Positions 29,283 through 38,302 of a stretch of DNA of 54,242 nucleotides are shown here, in pieces (position 1 is the stretch's first letter; each line of letters opens with the position of its first letter). Source of the DNA: Nitrospirota bacterium (GTDB taxonomy: Bacteria; Nitrospirota; Nitrospiria; Nitrospirales; Nitrospiraceae). The notes below the pieces were generated by a model. The model was not told the origin of the DNA. It ran no database searches and saw only the letters and a list, made by a program, of their open reading frames with translations. Location of the stretch: positions 1 to 54,242 of the forward strand of contig JAUXQT010000094.1 in NCBI GenBank assembly GCA_030682135.1, given 5' to 3'. The translations under genes were made by a program, and so were the position numbers.

Positions 29283-29347
29283 GTGCGACCCTCAACTCGC
29301 TCCCATCAAATCACTCAATTGTGGCTGACAATTTTCCTTCACCTCGA

Positions 29348-32300
29348 TTACGGTTTCTCCCATGTGATGGTGGGTGTTTTCTCTGGCACCACCACAGTGA
29401 TCAAGCTATTAGTATCTGGGTTTATTGCGACACTGGGTTTCGGTTTTAGGTCTGGCACCTCCAGTGTCCAGGAGGTCCGCCATGTGGCAGGATCATTCGG
29501 ATCAACCAGTCCTGGCGGGCCATTCTTACCTTGTGTGTCGATCTCAACTTTCTTGACCTCCCCTCTCTTTATGATGGCATCAACCTCTTCCACCCCCACG
29601 ATCCGACGTCCAGGAGGGGGGTTAGCCATCCGTTCTGCCACGTGTGGCTGAATATTGACACCGGAGGGTGTTCTGGTGGGAACTGACTCGCCTGTATCTG
29701 TTGCGATGTAGTCGACAGGCTTAGGCCCATTTGCTGCTCGGCTAACGTCTTTTGCACCTTTCTCAAATCCTTGCATTGCTGCATCTGCAAGTTCCCCTCC
29801 CATCCTGGCAACCGACCTTGAGGCCGAGAGGGACCCCTTGATCGTGGGCGTGGCGATTAACACTGCTTGTGAAACGTCGCCAACTATCTGGGATGCTCCC
29901 AGGGCAATATTCCCCTTCTCGATATTGTCAACACCCGCAGCAGCTCCTTCACCCAAATGCATTACTCCTCTCACCACGGATAGTGGATCACCAACTCCGG
30001 CAGCAAGACTTACCACAACTGTTCCAACAACTTTCAACGCAGTTACACTTACAACAGCTATGCTTCTCGAAACGGTCGAAGCCAAACTATTGTCAGACGG
30101 TTGCCAACCGAGAACATAATTTAGCCCTTTATCCATCAAACTCTCAGATTGGCGCACAAAGTCTTCACCTCTAAAACCTGGTATAACTGGATTGACTCGT
30201 GATAACCAAGAGTGTTCCCATTTGGAGGCCAGTTCACCTGCGGTTGGCAGCTTGCCATTTGAGTCTTTGAAGATAATCGGGTTTGCATAAGTATAGAGAT
30301 AAAGGTTCATGCCGCCCTTGATCGTCGTTGGATCTGCTGCAGACCAGCGACACAGATCTGACGAGTAGAATCTCGCTCCGTGATACCCCAACCCACTCTC
30401 TTCATCCCTCTCCATCCCCGTATAGCGATACCGTTTCGCCGGTACCTCGCTGTCGCGCTTCATCGCGCGATAGGCACCCGTGCCATAGGGGTGGTATTCC
30501 TCATAGGAAATTATCGCGGCTTCGTGATTCAGCTCCAGGCATGCGGAGCCTAAATGATTGCTGTATTGATAGCGATAAATTGGTCCTGTTGTATAGGCAC
30601 GGCCATTGGCATGGGTTTTATTAGTCACGATCACATCATCCACCAACAATACCCGCTGCTCGCCTTCGAATAGATGATGGGATTCGATCTCTTCGACTGC
30701 GGTTGAGCCATTGCCATTATAGCGGCGATAGCGTTCGTAACCCCCAAGATAGATGCGCTCCCAATAGCCGCCGCCATTCTGATTCACGATGCGTTTCCGG
30801 CTGCGCTGCTTGCCGATGTCATATTGGTAATAGGCCACGCCTCCGCCGATACAATCGAGGCTCTTGATCATGTCGCGGTGATCCCATTGCAAATGTTGGC
30901 CCGGCGCAACATTGGCCAGATTCAACATATTGCCGTGGGTGTCGTAGCCATAGGTGATGGCTTGGGTTCTGTCACCGCCGGTCCATGTCTGCCAAAGACG
31001 ATTGCTGGCTGGCTGTGTTGAATCCTCAAACGCATAGGCGTAGTCGCGCGTCCAGCCACCAGTGGCACTCGTGACGACATGACGCATCTGCTGGATATTG
31101 CCCACGCTGTCGTATTGATAACGCTGGTTGTAGTTACGCAGGGCGTTGCCATCTAGCACCGGGAAATCGACGTCCTCTTGTCGATCAAACTGACCTGGTG
31201 CATCAAGCGGGATGCTATTCTCTCGACCGGTGGCAGAGATGAGACGGTAGAGGGCGTCGTATTCGTACCGGTTGCGCGGCTCGACCATGACGTTGGCGAA
31301 GAAGACCGGCTTATAGGCTTCGTCGTAGATCTCCGTGATATTGCCGACCGGGTCGTAGGCGTAATGGAGTTGCTGCAGCACGTTCTGATCGGCAAGGTTC
31401 GCATGGGTGCCTGGGAACGAGGGGTCCTGGTTCGGCCTGGTCGTGCGTAACTGAGTCAGCCTGAACGTCTCACGGTCGTACGCATAACGTGTGACCGTCC
31501 CGTTCCCGAGCTGCAGATACGTTTTCTGCCCCCTGGCGTTATATCGGATTTCCTGGATGGCCTTCGTGAGCGTGCCACTCGCGGGATCGTTGCTTGCCGC
31601 GCGCAGCACCAAGTCTTCGCTTTCCAAGAGGCCGCGCCGGTTATACCGTGGCAGATAGATCGCCACCCTGTTGTGTGCCGGGCGATGCCAGTTATACAGC
31701 CTCGTCATACGGTTCAAGGCATCGTGCTCGGTCAACTGAACATAGGTTTCTTGCTCCAGCAGCCCGTTGAGCGCCGTGGCATCCGCAACGTCCCAGTCCA
31801 CCACCGACACGGTGGCATCACGTGTGAGCGTGCGACGTATCTCCTGCACATTGCCGTTGACATCACGGCGGATGGTCTCGATTCGCCCACTGGGGTCGTA
31901 GTGCCGAACCAATTGACCGTTGAGATTATGGACGTCCTGTGCCACTGCGTCCTGATACTCATACCGCTCAACCTTGACGCTCGGCCCGCTATCGATCGTA
32001 AGCCACTGTGCCGTAGGCCGGTGTAGCGGATCGTAGTCCGTGCGATAGAAACGATTCGCCCTGGTCACGGCGTTGCCTTGCGGAGTTTCGTTCATATCCC
32101 AGGCCAGCATCGGTTTGCCGGCGGCATCCATCAGCATCCAGCGATCGCCTGCATCCATGCTGTGCTGGAACAACAAATTCCCTGCGATGTCGTAGCAAGG
32201 GACTGCATTGGCAGGCATGGCGTTGCTCGCATCATTGTTCGCCTTGGCCGGTGCGATGTACTGCATCACCAGGTTGCCACGCGCATCTCTGATCCAGAGC

Positions 32301-35300
32301 GGCTTGCCTTCGGCGTCAAGCTTCGTGAAAGTGAGGTATGTATCGTCAATGCCATTGATACGGTTGTGGGCAATGGCAATAACTTCCCGCCCCAGGCTGT
32401 CGAGGTGCACTTGCGCCGGGGTGTCGGCATGCTCGGCGGCAAGGCGTGCGGCGCGCTGACTCTCGGGTGACGCTGTTGCCGCAGACTTCGCCGCGTACCA
32501 GCTATGACCAGACTCCAAGACGGTATCGTTCGCATCGAACGTCTTCACCTGCCAGGGCGAAAACTCGACACGGCTATAACTCCCGTCGGGCATCTCAGTG
32601 CGCACCACACGCCCTGCGGCATCGTAATACATGATCGGTGTCACACCATTGGCCTGTGGCATTTCGCAGCCGAAGCGATCGCTAAACGCCGGCTCATATT
32701 GCTTGACCGGCTTGCCTTTGTTATTGAGTACCGTCAGGCCGTTGATGATCCAGCGCAGGTCAACTTGGCCTGGAGCGGGCTCCGCCTGAACCTTCTTCAT
32801 CAGCACGTTACCGGTGCCGTCGGAGCAGTCGAGAGCGACTTGTAACGGGCTATTGCTGCCGCCAGGCGCGGTCGCATGTATCTCGCGCGCGATCCCGCAA
32901 GCGCCTGCTGGACGTGTCGCCCACCCGGTCACATTCCCGTTGGTATCGCGGCCCTCGCCGAAGTGATAGACAAACCTGGCGGTGGCACGCCCCAACCAGG
33001 TCCTGGCTTTGCCCGCATCCATCTCGCTGGCAGTACAAAAGGTTTGCACCTCGGAGGCCGGCGGGTTGGCGAGGTCGTCATCAAACCCGACGAGATCGTC
33101 GCCTTCTGTCCCCTTCCCCTTCACCGCCGACGCCACCACCATGCCGAGAGTATCGAGATAGACCTCCGTGTGATTGCCATTGGGATCGACCATTTCGAGG
33201 GGTGCGAGCACACGGTAATCGAATCTCACGATGCTGACAGTGTTACCCAATGCGTCCGAGCTGGAACGGACATACAAGTCCAGCGGGTCATATTCCAATG
33301 TGGTCGGATTCCCAAAGGAATCGGTATATTCCTCAGGAAGGTAAAAATGTTGGGCGGCATCGGTTGCAAAGTCGGCGACACCGGAGCGCATCCAATATTG
33401 ATTGGTCAGCGTCGATGACAGCGCGGTGCCAGGGGTATAGCCTGAAATGGCTGACGTATTCAGGCTTGTGAGGACATCGGAAGTGATTTTTGCGCCGAAC
33501 ACTGCGTTGAGCAGATCTCTCGTCAGCGCAAGTTTATAGGTCTCGTACGGTAGTCCGATCCACGCATTCGTACCGAACGGTTCTGGCCCGGTGAGGTCAT
33601 CTTTAAAATAGAGCATCCGCACCCATTCGACGATGCGCTTGTGGGCTTTTGAGGCATCCTGACTGCTTGCCTGTTGGTGGTATGCCAATGCAATGACAGG
33701 TTTCGCACCTTGACCCGGGAGTGTATCACTGAGCATGAATTGGCGCAGGTCATTGAGCGTGAAATAGCCATTCGCACTCGGCGAAAAACCCTCCATCCTA
33801 TCGGCGCCGGTCAATTCAGAAGTGAGAACTTCGCAGGGGGCCGGCAGCCGATGCCGGTGCAGATTCTCCGGCAACTCAGCGGTAAAGTGCGTCTCGGTGT
33901 AGGCAATGTGCCACTCGCTTTGGACGCTACGAATGAGGTCTCGTTGCTGCACCGTGAGGAGATTGGCGGGATCCTCGTAGGGAAGCAGCCGGGGATAGAC
34001 CACGGCTACGGATTGCTGCGCACGCCCATAGGCATCGAATTGCAAATTGAGCGTATGCGCAATGCGCGGGTCAGGAGTCGGCGACGTGTGGCGCAAATCC
34101 AGTTCATAGTTGTAGGTAATCGCTTCACTCTCCGTGACGAGAAAGACAGCATGGCGGTTGATGCCCTGCGGCTGCAGGCGCGTGATGTGGCTGTTGTGAT
34201 AGGCGGTGGTATAGAGCCGCACCGGCCGCTCTGTGCCTTGAGCAAGGTCGTCCACATCCAGCTCGAAGACTTCCTGGCGGAGCACCATGCCTTTGCAGGC
34301 GCGGAGGGCTTGGCGCCATTCCTCAGCGGACAGATCAGCAGGCGTCAGTGTGGGCTCTGGGAGTGGATGTTCGGTAAATCCTGGAATGGTGACATACTCG
34401 TGCGTGAAGGCCGAGAGGATACGATCACGCTCTATGGCCGCGCCGGTGTGGTGCCAAGTGATGGTCTTGATCGGCGGCTGATAGAGGTCCTGTTGATTGG
34501 TGATGTAGGGGCTGGCGATGTTGCCCTGCATGAACTTGCCATACGTTTCCACGTCCCGTTGTTCGACGCGACCGAATCCGCGAAACTCGCGTTCGACCCC
34601 ATCGAAGTAGCCGTGGTGGTAGCTATAGGTGCTGCTGAACGAGGTGCCACGCCACTTGTCGCGCATCGTGACTGTTTCGACGCAATGGACCGGGAAGGGC
34701 AGCTTGGTGATCCAGGATTTCCCGGCCTGTTTATCTTGCAGATAAAACTTGGTGGAGGGGGCATAGGTGACTTCAGTTTCACCGCCGAGGTTGTTGACGG
34801 TCTTGATGAGCAGATGAGGCTTCTGCCCGCCCATGAGGTCGATGTAGCGGATGGTGCTGCGCGCGTCGCCGGGCAAGGGGGACGACCAGACGAGGCAGGC
34901 GGTCCCGTTACCGAGCAAATCGACGGTGGAGACAGCCGACAGGTTGTCGATGCGCGGAAAGGTGCTGAGGGTACGCCGCTCGCTCCAGGCATTGCCGGAC
35001 CGGTTGAAGTAGAGCTGCACGCCCTGGCCGGTAAGATAGAGGATATCGACCAGGCCTGAGCCGTCGATATCCGCAAGGCGGATGCGGCGCTGATCGAACA
35101 TGTCCGGGGCATCGAACCACGGAGCCCGATCCATGGTGACCTTCGCGCCGAAACGGCCGTACCCCAGATTGGGCCAGTAGCACACTTCACCGTTGCGGAT
35201 GCGCACGAGGTCGGTCAAGCCATCCCCCGACATATCGGCCAGGTAGATGGATTGTGTGCCGTCGGCAAAGACGAGTCGCGGCCCCTGCTCTTCGTCGATG

Positions 35301-36991
35301 GCCTGGCGCACATTCTCAGCATGACCGAACCCGGCTTCGGCCATCGACTGGTGCCAGGTAAAGGCTTGATCTTCGGTGATCAGGATGTCCGCATGGCCAT
35401 CGCCGGTGAGGTCGATGAATTTGAGATTGGGATCGCGCCAGGCAATATTCGGAAGGGAGGTAAACGTCCGATGTGTCTCCCATTCTTCATCCCTGGTGCG
35501 CTCGAAAAATCCCGATGCGGGGCCCTCGAAATCGACGACATCCAACTGGCCATTCCCCGCCAAATCCATGAGCTGCTGACCGCCGCTGAGATTGGCCGAC
35601 GAGGGCATCCTGGCCACACGCTCCAACGGAGCGAACTTGGCATTGGTGATGATGTGGCCCGCCGCATCCTTCACCGGCACTGCGCTCTGGTTGCGCTTGT
35701 AGAACCAGGCACCGCCCTGCTCCGTCAATAGGCCGGAGAGCCCTTCACCATCCAAGTCCACCCATTGATAACGGCTGTTATCCAGGCCCTGGGGCAAGTT
35801 CTCCAGGCTGGAGGCATCGACTTCATGGACTTCTTCCTGAATGATGGCCCGGCTGTACTCAAACGCGACCGGCGGGAGGGACTTCTTCCGATAGGTTCCA
35901 TCATTGTTGCGCTTGTAGCTGGATGGGGTGGCGGAGGTGATGAACGAGGCAACCGGGCCTTGCTCATGATGAAAATCCGTTGAGCGCACCAAACATGGCG
36001 TCACGCCGAGTTCGCTGAAATGATGGAACATCAAAACTCGCCGACAGAGGCGATAGGTCCTGATTTCAAAACCCGCTCGGCAGGAGGAAAACGGGTCCTG
36101 GCGAACGGGCCAATGCTTGCCCGGTTCATCACGTAATGGCACGTCCAGGTCGTGATCTCCATAATCGAACACCACTTCGAACAACCAGGACAGTTGGTTC
36201 AGATCCGGCTGGATGAGACGCGAAACGCGATTGCCGTACTTGATGCGCTTCAGATAACGGTTGGCCCTGCGTTCGCGATTGCGTTCGTTGGCCTGGCCAT
36301 GATCGACGTTGTCGTCGTTCTCGCCGACATACTCGTAGACGATGGCATTGCCTTTGTCGTCGTAGCTTTCGCAGATCAGCCAACTGAAGATGTGTGTGGC
36401 AACTGCCTGGTCGACAACACGGCTGTTGTCCGTGGAGCCGTACAGGGTGGTGATGTTGTCTTTGGAAATACTACGCCAGTGCGAGAGACCCTGCGCATTC
36501 GTCCAGCGCTCAATACGGGCAAACAAACCTTCGATGCGAGGCCGGTAACGGCGAATCCTGTAACCCTGCACCGATGTGGTGTCCTCGTATCGGCTCCCGT
36601 CCTGGTTGAGGACCGGCACCAAATCCTCGGCACCGGAAAGAATGAAGACATCGGACTCGTCGAAATCGTGATAGCGAGGTACGCCTTTATCGGTTTTACG
36701 GGTAATGGCAGGGAGCGAGAGATTCCAGCCGAGGCCAAAGGGGCCATTGCCGGCGCCAGAGTCATACAAAAGTGACAGTTGTGGACCAAAGCCGGAGCGA
36801 CCGGGGCTCGTGGCAATCGGCACGGACATCGAGCCAGTGCCTGTCACGGGATTGGCCGCGAACTTTTCGCCGATGCCGCGAATCGCGCCGCCGCCCTTGG
36901 GCAAAGAAATCGTTGGCGCAGAGATTTTGTCCGTAGCCGAGGCTGAATCGCCTCCACTCCCCTTCGGCCCCTGGTCTTCACCCACAGTCAC
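29348..36991 (-). CDS. Fused Tc toxin TcB-TcC with C-terminal effector
   Basis: 2547 residues; GTG start with a weak ribosome site. Order: SpvB domain (ISLPKGGGAIRGIGEKFAAN near 28); FG-GAP/VCBS-like units at about 405-705 (DLTGDGHADILI, DMSGDGLTDLV, DIDGSGLVDILYL) forming the beta-propeller that docks on TcA; TcdB middle region; Rhs/YD repeats that build the cocoon (YDPVGNITEIYDE); the Rhs core near 2180-2247 (RFYSSDLCRWSAADP, NLYLYTYANP, ending FKDSNGK in place of DPxG); and a 300-residue variable tail, the cargo. Most Tc loci encode TcB and TcC separately; here they are one chain. The tail has a hydrophobic stretch (SRSIAVVSVTALKVVGTVVV) and ends in an RNase-like domain. Confidence 0.92.
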   Translation of the reverse strand: MTVGEDQGPKGSGGDSASATDKISAPTISLPKGGGAIRGIGEKFAANPVTGTGSMSVPIATSPGRSGFGPQLSLLYDSGAGNGPFGLGWNLSLPAITRKTDKGVPRYHDFDESDVFILSGAEDLVPVLNQDGSRYEDTTSVQGYRIRRYRPRIEGLFARIERWTNAQGLSHWRSISKDNITTLYGSTDNSRVVDQAVATHIFSWLICESYDDKGNAIVYEYVGENDDNVDHGQANERNRERRANRYLKRIKYGNRVSRLIQPDLNQLSWLFEVVFDYGDHDLDVPLRDEPGKHWPVRQDPFSSCRAGFEIRTYRLCRRVLMFHHFSELGVTPCLVRSTDFHHEQGPVASFITSATPSSYKRNNDGTYRKKSLPPVAFEYSRAIIQEEVHEVDASSLENLPQGLDNSRYQWVDLDGEGLSGLLTEQGGAWFYKRNQSAVPVKDAAGHIITNAKFAPLERVARMPSSANLSGGQQLMDLAGNGQLDVVDFEGPASGFFERTRDEEWETHRTFTSLPNIAWRDPNLKFIDLTGDGHADILITEDQAFTWHQSMAEAGFGHAENVRQAIDEEQGPRLVFADGTQSIYLADMSGDGLTDLVRIRNGEVCYWPNLGYGRFGAKVTMDRAPWFDAPDMFDQRRIRLADIDGSGLVDILYLTGQGVQLYFNRSGNAWSERRTLSTFPRIDNLSAVSTVDLLGNGTACLVWSSPLPGDARSTIRYIDLMGGQKPHLLIKTVNNLGGETEVTYAPSTKFYLQDKQAGKSWITKLPFPVHCVETVTMRDKWRGTSFSSTYSYHHGYFDGVEREFRGFGRVEQRDVETYGKFMQGNIASPYITNQQDLYQPPIKTITWHHTGAAIERDRILSAFTHEYVTIPGFTEHPLPEPTLTPADLSAEEWRQALRACKGMVLRQEVFELDVDDLAQGTERPVRLYTTAYHNSHITRLQPQGINRHAVFLVTESEAITYNYELDLRHTSPTPDPRIAHTLNLQFDAYGRAQQSVAVVYPRLLPYEDPANLLTVQQRDLIRSVQSEWHIAYTETHFTAELPENLHRHRLPAPCEVLTSELTGADRMEGFSPSANGYFTLNDLRQFMLSDTLPGQGAKPVIALAYHQQASSQDASKAHKRIVEWVRMLYFKDDLTGPEPFGTNAWIGLPYETYKLALTRDLLNAVFGAKITSDVLTSLNTSAISGYTPGTALSSTLTNQYWMRSGVADFATDAAQHFYLPEEYTDSFGNPTTLEYDPLDLYVRSSSDALGNTVSIVRFDYRVLAPLEMVDPNGNHTEVYLDTLGMVVASAVKGKGTEGDDLVGFDDDLANPPASEVQTFCTASEMDAGKARTWLGRATARFVYHFGEGRDTNGNVTGWATRPAGACGIAREIHATAPGGSNSPLQVALDCSDGTGNVLMKKVQAEPAPGQVDLRWIINGLTVLNNKGKPVKQYEPAFSDRFGCEMPQANGVTPIMYYDAAGRVVRTEMPDGSYSRVEFSPWQVKTFDANDTVLESGHSWYAAKSAATASPESQRAARLAAEHADTPAQVHLDSLGREVIAIAHNRINGIDDTYLTFTKLDAEGKPLWIRDARGNLVMQYIAPAKANNDASNAMPANAVPCYDIAGNLLFQHSMDAGDRWMLMDAAGKPMLAWDMNETPQGNAVTRANRFYRTDYDPLHRPTAQWLTIDSGPSVKVERYEYQDAVAQDVHNLNGQLVRHYDPSGRIETIRRDVNGNVQEIRRTLTRDATVSVVDWDVADATALNGLLEQETYVQLTEHDALNRMTRLYNWHRPAHNRVAIYLPRYNRRGLLESEDLVLRAASNDPASGTLTKAIQEIRYNARGQKTYLQLGNGTVTRYAYDRETFRLTQLRTTRPNQDPSFPGTHANLADQNVLQQLHYAYDPVGNITEIYDEAYKPVFFANVMVEPRNRYEYDALYRLISATGRENSIPLDAPGQFDRQEDVDFPVLDGNALRNYNQRYQYDSVGNIQQMRHVVTSATGGWTRDYAYAFEDSTQPASNRLWQTWTGGDRTQAITYGYDTHGNMLNLANVAPGQHLQWDHRDMIKSLDCIGGGVAYYQYDIGKQRSRKRIVNQNGGGYWERIYLGGYERYRRYNGNGSTAVEEIESHHLFEGEQRVLLVDDVIVTNKTHANGRAYTTGPIYRYQYSNHLGSACLELNHEAAIISYEEYHPYGTGAYRAMKRDSEVPAKRYRYTGMERDEESGLGYHGARFYSSDLCRWSAADPTTIKGGMNLYLYTYANPIIFKDSNGKLPTAGELASKWEHSWLSRVNPVIPGFRGEDFVRQSESLMDKGLNYVLGWQPSDNSLASTVSRSIAVVSVTALKVVGTVVVSLAAGVGDPLSVVRGVMHLGEGAAAGVDNIEKGNIALGASQIVGDVSQAVLIATPTIKGSLSASRSVARMGGELADAAMQGFEKGAKDVSRAANGPKPVDYIATDTGESVPTRTPSGVNIQPHVAERMANPPPGRRIVGVEEVDAIIKRGEVKKVEIDTQGKNGPPGLVDPNDPATWRTSWTLEVPDLKPKPSVAINPDTNSLITVVVPEKTPTITWEKP
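29351..30250 (-). other. TcC variable region: probable BECR-type RNase effector
   Basis: This is the part of the TcB-TcC gene downstream of the Rhs core cut site. The last roughly 110 residues contain PHVAERM, GVEEVDAIIKRGEV and a final SVAINPDTNSLITVVVP. The His-x-x-x-Arg-Met start, a middle helix and the closing IxTVVxP strand resemble DUF4258/colicin-like (BECR fold) ribonucleases. Between it and the core lies a Val/Ala-rich hydrophobic stretch. RNase activity is inference from motif layout. Confidence 0.45.
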
Positions 36992-37147
36992 CTCAATTGC
37001 TGTTTTGTTACGAGAAGATGAGGGTGCCTGAATGGATCGGACGCGTCAATGGCCTCTTCATAAGAGAGGTAACTTCATATCCTTTAGAATAAAAATGATC
37101 GTATTACCGAGATCGCTTCCAACCGAAGATGGGTGCCAGCCTGCGAA

Positions 37148-37247
37148 TGCAGACTGTCCAGCAAGGCCTACGCCATACCCTCAGTGGTACATTGAAGACC
37201 TGTTCGAGGCGAGAACGCAGCTGGGAGCTTGTCTCAGCAGCCGACGA
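37148..37247. repeat. R1 palindromic repeat, copy 1 (degenerate)
   Basis: It contains TGTCCAGCAAGGCC, TACCCTCAGTGGTACATTGA and GGCGAGAACGCAGCTGG, the markers of the family. The outer arms are eroded. It is joined to the Memo-like gene tail remnant at 37248-37270. Confidence 0.75.
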
Positions 37248-37270
37248 TAGAAGAAAGCCGTGCTGGCGTA
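37248..37270 (-). pseudogene. Diverged copy of the Memo-like gene 3' end
   Basis: On the minus strand these bases encode YASTAFF, followed by TAT where the intact gene at 38303 has YASMAFF and a stop. Only 2 of 23 bases differ. The R1 repeat follows it, as it follows the real gene. The fragment has no other part of the gene and lies directly downstream of the MazF-type toxin. Confidence 0.7.
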
Positions 37271-37295
37271 TAGGACAAGACCCGAACGACCGACG

Positions 37296-37634
37296 CTACG
37301 GCCGCAGACCAAACGTAATGCGGACCGCTTCCTCCACCGCCGCTAATTCATCCTGACTGAGCGTCTCAATTTTGGCACGCAATCGAGACTTGTCCAATGA
37401 CCGGATCTGATCGCCCAATGCGCGTGATGGTTTGCCCTTCACCGTCACAAGGGCTTCGCCAGGATAGAGGGAGTCAACATTACTGGTGAGCGGCAACACC
37501 ACAACACGTGAACCAAAGGCATTGCAGGAATTATTGGAGACAATCACCGCTGGCCTAGTTTTCTGAATCTCCGATCCAAGCGCCGGATCCAACGCGACCC
37601 AATACACTTCCCCTCGCTTAGGCAGCCGCTTCAC
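37296..37634 (-). CDS. MazF/PemK-type endoribonuclease toxin
   Basis: 112 residues. RGEVYWVALDPALGSEIQKT and RPAVIVSN are the standard MazF start, with SRVVVLPLTSN later and a C-terminal LGDQIRSLDKSRL. This is the SH3-like mRNA interferase fold. The GTG start overlaps the antitoxin stop by 4 bases (GTGA). Cleavage specificity cannot be read from sequence. Confidence 0.93.
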   Translation of the reverse strand: MKRLPKRGEVYWVALDPALGSEIQKTRPAVIVSNNSCNAFGSRVVVLPLTSNVDSLYPGEALVTVKGKPSRALGDQIRSLDKSRLRAKIETLSQDELAAVEEAVRITFGLRP

Positions 37635-37858
37635 TTCGGCCAGTCCTCGGCATCAACATGTTTCCAGTCCTCATCCACACCCGCCCTCCATCGTTCCTTG
37701 CTTGCGGCCTGATAGGCCGCATCCAGGGCTTTCGCATCCGGATGCAACTTGGCTCGGACGGCTTTTGAAATAAAGGCGCTCAGCTTTTTCGACGGTACTT
37801 CTTTCTTGAGCCTCTCGTATACATCGTCATCCATAGTGATGTTCAATCTGACGGACAT
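37631..37858 (-). CDS. Ribbon-helix-helix antitoxin of the MazF pair
   Basis: 75 residues from ATG 37858; GGGAGG is 5 bases upstream, so an earlier in-frame GTG (37864) falls next to the ribosome site and is unlikely. The N-terminus (MSVRLNITMDDDVYERLKKE) is a ribbon-helix-helix DNA-binding element, followed by LSAFISKAVRAKL. The C-terminus is Trp- and Asp-rich (DEDWKHVDAEDWPK) and should occupy the toxin groove. It presumably represses its own operon through the palindrome at 37885-37899. Confidence 0.88.
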   Translation of the reverse strand: MSVRLNITMDDDVYERLKKEVPSKKLSAFISKAVRAKLHPDAKALDAAYQAASKERWRAGVDEDWKHVDAEDWPK

Positions 37859-37884
37859 AAGCACCTCCCACGAGAAAGTCTATG

Positions 37885-37917
37885 CTGTATTGTATACAGG
37901 ATACGACGCTAGAGCAA
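37885..37917 (-). promoter_or_regulatory. Promoter and operator of the MazF-type TA operon
   Basis: On the minus strand TTGCTC (37917-37912) and TACAAT (37894-37889) are 17 bases apart. The perfect inverted repeat CTGTAT-ACA-ATACAG (37899-37885) covers the -10 box and is the likely antitoxin operator. Confidence 0.65.
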
Positions 37918-38012
37918 GAGAACCGCGTGGCAACTCCGCCACGCAGAAGTACTGCGCAAATTAGGTTGAAGCAACACAATGTTGGGGGAATGTATTCGGA
38001 AGCTTCTCAGCG

Positions 38013-38145
38013 ACTGCTCAAACGGACTATCCAGCAAAGCCGGATCTATCACTCATTCAGGGGTGGCTGGGATGATCCCAACTGCGCGCGTCGAACGAGA
38101 GCCTTTAGAGGCCGCGCGTTGCGCGAGCACAGGGATCGTCCAAGC
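38013..38145. repeat. Truncated R1 end fused to a full R2 repeat
   Basis: TGCTCAAACGGACTATCCAG (38015 on) is the left end of an R1 unit that stops after about 30 bases. It runs into an R2 unit at 38060-38145 (GGGGTGGCTGGGATGATCCC, then TGCGCGCGTCGAACGAG and GAGGCCGCGCGTTGCGCGAG). The arrangement looks like one palindrome inserted into another. Confidence 0.75.
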
Positions 38146-38177
38146 TACCCCGCGCCCATCTCAGGAGTCTCACAAAA

Positions 38178-38300
38178 GGCTGCTCAAACAGACTATCCAG
38201 CAAGGCCGCAGCCGAAGAACAGGCCGCAGGCGTACCCTCTCGGGTACGTTGAGGACCTGTTCGAGGCGAGAACGAAGCTGGGAGTCTGTTTCAGCAGCCT
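38178..38300. repeat. R1 palindromic repeat, copy 2
   Basis: The arms AGGCTGCTCAAACAGACT (38178-38195) and AGTCTGTTTCAGCAGCCT (38283-38300) pair with a single mismatch. The right arm ends 2 bases before the stop of the Memo-like gene at 38303. The internal part carries the marker TACCCTCTCGGGTACGTTGA. Confidence 0.85.
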
Positions 38301-38302
38301 GG

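Noticed and set aside
33674..35059. A 461-codon open frame on the plus strand inside the TcB-TcC gene
   Set aside because: It is antisense to conserved SpvB/VCBS and TcB sequence, has no ribosome site and reads as low-quality protein; a product of high GC in the real gene.
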